DNA from: Pseudomonadota bacterium
GTDB taxonomy: Bacteria > Desulfobacterota > JADFVX01
DNA length: 10,976 nt
Assembly (NCBI GenBank): GCA_015222755.1
Contig: JADFVX010000099.1
Location: 1-10,976, forward strand
Reading direction: 5' to 3'
Position 1 is the stretch's first letter. Each line of letters opens with the position of its first letter. The notes under the pieces were generated by a model. That model saw only the letters and a list, made by a program, of their open reading frames with translations, searched no databases and had not been told where the DNA came from. Below, one piece after another: positions 7,228 to 10,976 of the stretch. The position numbers and the translations under genes were made by a program.

Positions 7228-8653
7228 AAAAACAGAGATAAGGTTCGGTACAGACGGCTGGAGGGGTGTTATCAGTCGTGATTTTACCTTTGAAAATGTA
7301 CGCTGGGTCACCCAGGCTGTTGTGGATTACCTGAAAGAGCAGGGTATTGCTGACAAGGGTCTGGTGGTCGGTTACGACAGGCGCTTCCTCTCAAAGGAGT
7401 ATGCCGAGGAGCTTGCCGGAGTTGCGGCCGCAAACGGGGTCAAGGTGCTTTTAGGGGATGGATATGCCCCCACGCCCGCTATATCATGGGCCGTCAAGAA
7501 GAGGGAAATGGCTGGCGGTATTATGGTTACGGCAAGTCACAATCCCCCTGCCTATAACGGCCTGAAATTCAAGGAGAGCTTTGGCGGGTCCGCCCTCCCG
7601 GAGACTACTGCTGCAGTTGAGGACATGCTTCATGCCCGTCAGGCATCTGCTGAAGAACCACTCTTTATCTCATATAATGAGGGTGTGGATAAGGGCCTGA
7701 TCGAGACCTTTGACCCCCTTGAGGACTATATTGAAAAATTAAAAAGTTTTGTCGATTTTGACATGATAAAGGGCTGTGGTTTCCGTGTGGCCGTCGATCC
7801 TATGTACGGTACAGGCGCCCGCTGGATAAGCCGGCTTTTACGGGAGGCGGGCCTTGAGGTAAAGGAGATAAGGGGAGAGGAAAACCCCGGATTCAGAGGA
7901 ATCAGTCCCGAGCCTATCGATAAAAACCTGCAGCCCTTGATGTCCCTTGTCAAAGAGGAGGGCTTTGATGTCGGCCTTGCCACAGATGGTGATGCCGACC
8001 GTATCGGTGCCGTAGACGGGAAGGGGGAATTTTTTAATTCACACCGCATATTGACGCTTTTGCTGCGGCATCTGGTTGAGGCGCGTGGTCTCAGGGGAGA
8101 TATTATAAAAACTGTCTCCGGGACCAGGATGATAGACAAGCTGGCAGAAAAATATAATATCACCTGCCATGAAACACCGATAGGTTTCAAACACATATGC
8201 AAGAAGATGCTGGAAGGGGATATCCTCCTCGGGGGAGAGGAAAGCGGAGGGATAGGCATAACAAGCTATTTGCCGGAGAGGGATGGTATCCTTATAGCCC
8301 TTTTGCTTGTTGAGATCATGGCGTACAACGGTAAAAGGCTGGAGGCCATACTGGATGATATATTTGATGAAATAGGCGTCTTCTGTTATGACAGGGTCGA
8401 TCTTCAGATTGAAAAGACCAGGATGGATACTGTCCGTTCAACTCTTAACTCCTTTTCTCCAAAGGAACTGGCAGGGATTAAGGTGATTTCTGAAAACCGT
8501 ATGGACGGCCACAAGTTCATATTTGAAGACGGAAGCTGGCTGCTTATACGCCCATCAGGAACCGAACCAGTATTAAGGATCTACGCTGAAGCATCAACTA
8601 AGCAAAAGGTTTCAGCGCTGCTTGCAGAAGGGCAGAGGGTAGTCAAAACTTAG
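7220..8653 (+). CDS. Alpha-D-phosphohexomutase (phosphoglucomutase/phosphomannomutase family)
   Basis: This 477-residue cytoplasmic enzyme moves phosphate between C1 and C6 of a hexose. All four family signatures are present: the active-site loop TASHNPP with phosphoserine Ser106 (104–110), the metal-binding loop DGDADR (256–261), the sugar-binding loop GGEESGG (338–344) and the phosphate-binding loop RPSGTEP (444–450). The N-terminus FGTDGWRG differs from the GTDGIRG-type opening usual in GlmM, so a phosphoglucomutase or phosphomannomutase role seems more likely than glucosamine mutase; sequence alone does not settle the substrate. The start is the ATG placed correctly behind a strong ribosome binding site, giving an 8-base overlap with pdxA. 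It is the last gene of the + strand block. Its glucose 1-phosphate or mannose 1-phosphate product would feed envelope polysaccharides. Confidence 0.92.
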   Translation: MAEKTEIRFGTDGWRGVISRDFTFENVRWVTQAVVDYLKEQGIADKGLVVGYDRRFLSKEYAEELAGVAAANGVKVLLGDGYAPTPAISWAVKKREMAGGIMVTASHNPPAYNGLKFKESFGGSALPETTAAVEDMLHARQASAEEPLFISYNEGVDKGLIETFDPLEDYIEKLKSFVDFDMIKGCGFRVAVDPMYGTGARWISRLLREAGLEVKEIRGEENPGFRGISPEPIDKNLQPLMSLVKEEGFDVGLATDGDADRIGAVDGKGEFFNSHRILTLLLRHLVEARGLRGDIIKTVSGTRMIDKLAEKYNITCHETPIGFKHICKKMLEGDILLGGEESGGIGITSYLPERDGILIALLLVEIMAYNGKRLEAILDDIFDEIGVFCYDRVDLQIEKTRMDTVRSTLNSFSPKELAGIKVISENRMDGHKFIFEDGSWLLIRPSGTEPVLRIYAEASTKQKVSALLAEGQRVVKT

Positions 8654-8662
8654 TTGATTTTT

Positions 8663-8701
8663 AAAAAAAGCAAGGTCGGCGACAGCTATTTTTTGCCCGA
8701 C
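8663..8701 (-). terminator. Possible weak terminator of the opgB-like/GDPD operon
   Basis: On the - strand, GTCGG (8701–8697) can pair with CCGAC (8679–8675) across a 17-base loop, and a run of seven T follows five bases later (8669–8663). The hairpin overlaps the final codons of the GDPD gene. Stem length is minimal and spacing to the T run is loose. No better terminator for either convergent operon is visible in the 32-base gap. Confidence 0.25.
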
Positions 8702-9474
8702 AGGGGCGATAAAAAGTCTGTGTAAACCTCTGTAATCTTATATTTTTTTTTAAATATTTTCATTTCTTCCGCTGAGTTAACAGTGTGAACATAGGTTGGA
8801 ATTCCTTTGCTGGCCAATAATCCAGGAAATCCTGTTGATGCAAGGCCCTTTGGCATTGTTATAGCAAATGCTCCTCTAAAAGCTTTGCTCCGCCTTATGA
8901 CTTCAGGCATTGATCCCTGAAACCTGTAAAGAGTCCAAATAACAGACTTGAAACCCATTTTTTTAACAATGTTATAATTTTGTGGCTGGTAAATTTGGGG
9001 AATCACTCGTTTTTGATAATCTTTTATTTTTTTTGAGATCATTGAGAGGGCCAGAAGATTATCTTCTTTAACATCAGTGACTATTATCGCAGCGGGGTTT
9101 TTTTCCATCCATTCGGCAAGGCCCTCCAGAGTACATTTTGTGAATTCAGAAGCATTACGAGATAAATATTTAAATGTCTCGATAGATGCCTTTTCTCCGG
9201 TCTGAAAGCCAAAAGACCTTTTGAAGCTGTCTTGCCAGTCATGCAGGCATACCAGGCGATTGTCTCTTGTAAAAGAAAAGTCGACCTCAAAGTAGGTGAA
9301 GCCTTTTTTCAGGTTCAAGTTCAGAGCCTCGTAGCTATTTGTGTATGTCTTGCCATTTATCCCTCCTCCTGCATGAGCTACTCTCAGAGCATTGAAGCTG
9401 GTTTTCTCCGCATAACAATTGGCAGTCACTAAGATCAAAACTACGAAGGCTATTATGGATATAGATTTTATCAT
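8686..9474 (-). CDS. Exported GDPD / PI-PLC superfamily phosphodiesterase
   Basis: This 262-residue protein has a signal peptide (MIKS, long hydrophobic core, likely cut after CYA at residue 22), so it should act in the periplasm or outside. The rest matches the glycerophosphodiester phosphodiesterase TIM barrel. His34 in the opening VAHAGG motif and His78 in LHDW are the two catalytic histidines. Glu63 and Asp65 (FEVDF) are metal ligands, and the usual T.D..LV.LHD layout follows. The normal HRG motif is HAG here and the segment before NSYEAL is extended, pointing to a divergent subfamily. Such enzymes cleave glycerophosphodiesters or phosphatidylinositol-like lipids; the true substrate is unknown. 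The ATG overlaps the stop of the opgB-like gene by 4 bases (ATGA), with AGGTG 4 bases upstream, so the two are co-translated and probably act on related molecules. Base composition is A/T-rich. Confidence 0.82.
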   Translation of the reverse strand: MIKSISIIAFVVLILVTANCYAEKTSFNALRVAHAGGGINGKTYTNSYEALNLNLKKGFTYFEVDFSFTRDNRLVCLHDWQDSFKRSFGFQTGEKASIETFKYLSRNASEFTKCTLEGLAEWMEKNPAAIIVTDVKEDNLLALSMISKKIKDYQKRVIPQIYQPQNYNIVKKMGFKSVIWTLYRFQGSMPEVIRRSKAFRGAFAITMPKGLASTGFPGLLASKGIPTYVHTVNSAEEMKIFKKKYKITEVYTDFLSPLSGKK

Positions 9475-10976
9475 TCAGCACCTATTATATTCGTCACTTT
9501 AAGTTGCACAACTTGCTTGAGCTGCTCAACGCTGATACTTGTAATTCTATCAATTTTTGTGTTTATAAGAGGCTTGGCGCCCACCTTACCAGCTGACACG
9601 CAAAGTCCTTTTTTTTCTGCCTGCTGGTACATGGTGGAGCAATTGTCGACCCACAAGATTGGCGTATCCCTGGCAAGCTTGAGAACCTGGCCAGCTAGAC
9701 GTCTATATTTCCAGTCGGAACCAAGCCATTCAAATGTAACCGTTGTTTCTAGTTTTTCATTAAACTCCACAAGGATCGGGACTTCAAATGTCCTGTCATC
9801 TATGGTAATACTACTTTTTATAGGGTCAATTGTCACACCTTTTTCTATGTGTGGAAAATCCCAAAATGAGATAATCTCCGGTTTCCATCCTCTTAGCACA
9901 TTATCTACATCGTCTAGCTGGCTTATTAAGGATTTTTCATTGCCCATCAAGTTACGACCCAGCCCTATCTCCCCCTCATAGCCAAGAAAATGCAGGACAG
10001 TTGGAGCAATATCCAGGGTAGACCCTTTTTTTGAGACCTTGTTAGGGCCTTTGTCTTTAGGATCAATTGCCATAAAAAGGTTTTTTCTGTTCCCTTTTTT
10101 TAATAACTCAAAGGCTGTATTCCTCATTCCTAGGTGGTCTGAAGCTATAAATATTTCTGTATTGTCTCCATAAGGGGACTGCATTATTTCTTTTGCAAAG
10201 CGACTAATAAGGTAGTCTGAGCAGGCCACTGCATTTAGAATAGGGTTTGATCCATTCTTATATAAAATACCCTTGCAATTTTTTGACGGATGTCCATTGG
10301 GGTGGTGCGTATCCAAAGTCAGCATAAACATGCCGAAAGGTTTACCAGATGAAGATAGCGCGTTGAAGTCTTTTAGTGCTATATCAAAAAGAGTATCGTC
10401 AAATAGTCCCCATGCATTTTTGTAATACTTGACGGGCAAAAGATCGTTTAACTCTACAATGCCACGAACTGAGTCAAAGCCGTGTGTCGAGAAAAGCTTG
10501 CCCTTTCCTGCAAAGCTTAGAGGAGCGCCGCCAAGATATGAAAGTTGATACCCTTCTTCTTTTAGTAGATCCCCAAGACAGGTAGCCCCGGCTAAGAATT
10601 TATCCATGCCAGACATGGAGTTGGCATGTGATGGAGAAAATAAAGGTATACCGCATTGGCTGGCTGTTATTCCTGCCACTGTCCAGCCGGTGTTGGCAAC
10701 ACCGTTAATATTTGTAAAATAATTACTGTGCGATTCTAAGTCTCGAAGCCCTTTTATTAAGCCGGGGAAAATGGCTTCATCAAAATATGTTCTTTCAAGG
10801 CTTTCGGCATATATATAGACAAAATTTCGTTTATTCTTTGGCCTTTTGCTTATATGCGGGGTTTTATAATATTTAGAGAAAGAATAATTTGTGCCTGTGT
10901 TTGCCAACATCAACATATCAATGGAAGCGGGATTGAAGAAAATTGCAGCAGAGACGCATAGATAAGATGCATAGGG
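9471..10976 (-). CDS. opgB: OpgB/MdoB-like phosphoglycerol transferase I (5' partial)
   Basis: This gene reads in from the right edge; the first internal Met is at 10916, but the frame stays open to 10976, giving about 501 visible residues. It belongs to the alkaline phosphatase/sulfatase-fold transferases and closely resembles E. coli OpgB, which moves sn-1-phosphoglycerol from phosphatidylglycerol to periplasmic glucans. Counting from Met at 10916: AESLERTYF carries the metal ligand Glu38, TGWTVAG the probable nucleophile Thr79, then ASQCGIPLF, DTHHP (202–206) and SDHLG with Asp260 and His261. The conserved PEIISFWDFP and CVSAGKVG motifs follow. The ~20 residues before this Met are hydrophobic and end in NPAS, consistent with a membrane anchor continuing outside the window. 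The protein ends soon after CVSAGKVG, without the extra C-terminal part (about 190 residues) I recall in E. coli OpgB. Acceptor unproven. Confidence 0.9.
   Translation of the reverse strand, partial: PYASYLCVSAAIFFNPASIDMLMLANTGTNYSFSKYYKTPHISKRPKNKRNFVYIYAESLERTYFDEAIFPGLIKGLRDLESHSNYFTNINGVANTGWTVAGITASQCGIPLFSPSHANSMSGMDKFLAGATCLGDLLKEEGYQLSYLGGAPLSFAGKGKLFSTHGFDSVRGIVELNDLLPVKYYKNAWGLFDDTLFDIALKDFNALSSSGKPFGMFMLTLDTHHPNGHPSKNCKGILYKNGSNPILNAVACSDYLISRFAKEIMQSPYGDNTEIFIASDHLGMRNTAFELLKKGNRKNLFMAIDPKDKGPNKVSKKGSTLDIAPTVLHFLGYEGEIGLGRNLMGNEKSLISQLDDVDNVLRGWKPEIISFWDFPHIEKGVTIDPIKSSITIDDRTFEVPILVEFNEKLETTVTFEWLGSDWKYRRLAGQVLKLARDTPILWVDNCSTMYQQAEKKGLCVSAGKVGAKPLINTKIDRITSISVEQLKQVVQLKVTNIIGAE

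Noticed and set aside
7726..8259. A 177-codon open frame on the - strand opposite the phosphohexomutase gene
   Set aside because: It is rich in Ser, Pro and Arg with no recognisable domain, and it overlaps the metal- and sugar-binding loops of a clear enzyme gene.
9517..9981. A 154-codon open frame on the + strand opposite the opgB-like gene
   Set aside because: It is serine-rich with no family resemblance, and the opposite strand encodes conserved OpgB motifs throughout.
10914..10916. ATG at 10916 as the true start of the opgB-like gene
   Set aside because: The frame stays open to the window edge and the upstream residues form a hydrophobic stretch like the end of OpgB's membrane domain, so this is an internal methionine.

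Overview
The window looks like a chromosomal segment of a Gram-negative bacterium, most likely a deltaproteobacterium in the broad sense (Desulfobacterota or Desulfuromonadota-like). This placement is inferred from the gene order mfd – parvulin lipoprotein – SurA-like protein – pdxA, which I recall from Geobacter-type genomes, from the presence of SurA and OpgB-type envelope proteins, and from a base composition near 50% GC by eye. No tRNA, rRNA, CRISPR array, insertion sequence or attachment site is visible.

Left and central part (1–8653, all + strand): eight genes lie head to tail with gaps of 21–33 bases or short overlaps and could be one long transcription unit. In order they are the 3' end of an Mrp/ApbC-type P-loop ATPase, a NifU C-terminal-domain (Nfu-type) iron–sulfur protein, a DUF3467 protein, the transcription-repair coupling factor Mfd, a lipoprotein parvulin, a SurA-like periplasmic chaperone/parvulin, 4-hydroxythreonine-4-phosphate dehydrogenase PdxA, and an alpha-D-phosphohexomutase. 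The first two fit iron–sulfur cluster assembly, Mfd fits DNA repair at stalled transcription, the two parvulins fit outer-membrane protein folding, PdxA fits pyridoxal phosphate synthesis, and the mutase supplies sugar phosphates. The last four genes are tightly coupled (overlaps of 4, 1 and 8 bases). A terminator-like hairpin lies just before mfd, which itself has no visible Shine-Dalgarno sequence.

Right part (8686–10976, - strand, convergent with the first block): two genes overlapping by 4 bases. The upstream one, which runs off the right edge, is a clear relative of OpgB/MdoB phosphoglycerol transferase I. That enzyme decorates osmoregulated periplasmic glucans with phosphoglycerol in E. 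coli. The downstream one is a secreted protein of the glycerophosphodiester phosphodiesterase (GDPD) superfamily with an altered HxG motif. Both are visibly richer in A/T than the + strand block. The pairing of a phosphoglycerol transferase with an exported phosphodiesterase is the most interesting item here: it suggests an envelope system that adds, and perhaps removes or recycles, glycerophosphate groups. No wholly novel system can be demonstrated from this window alone.
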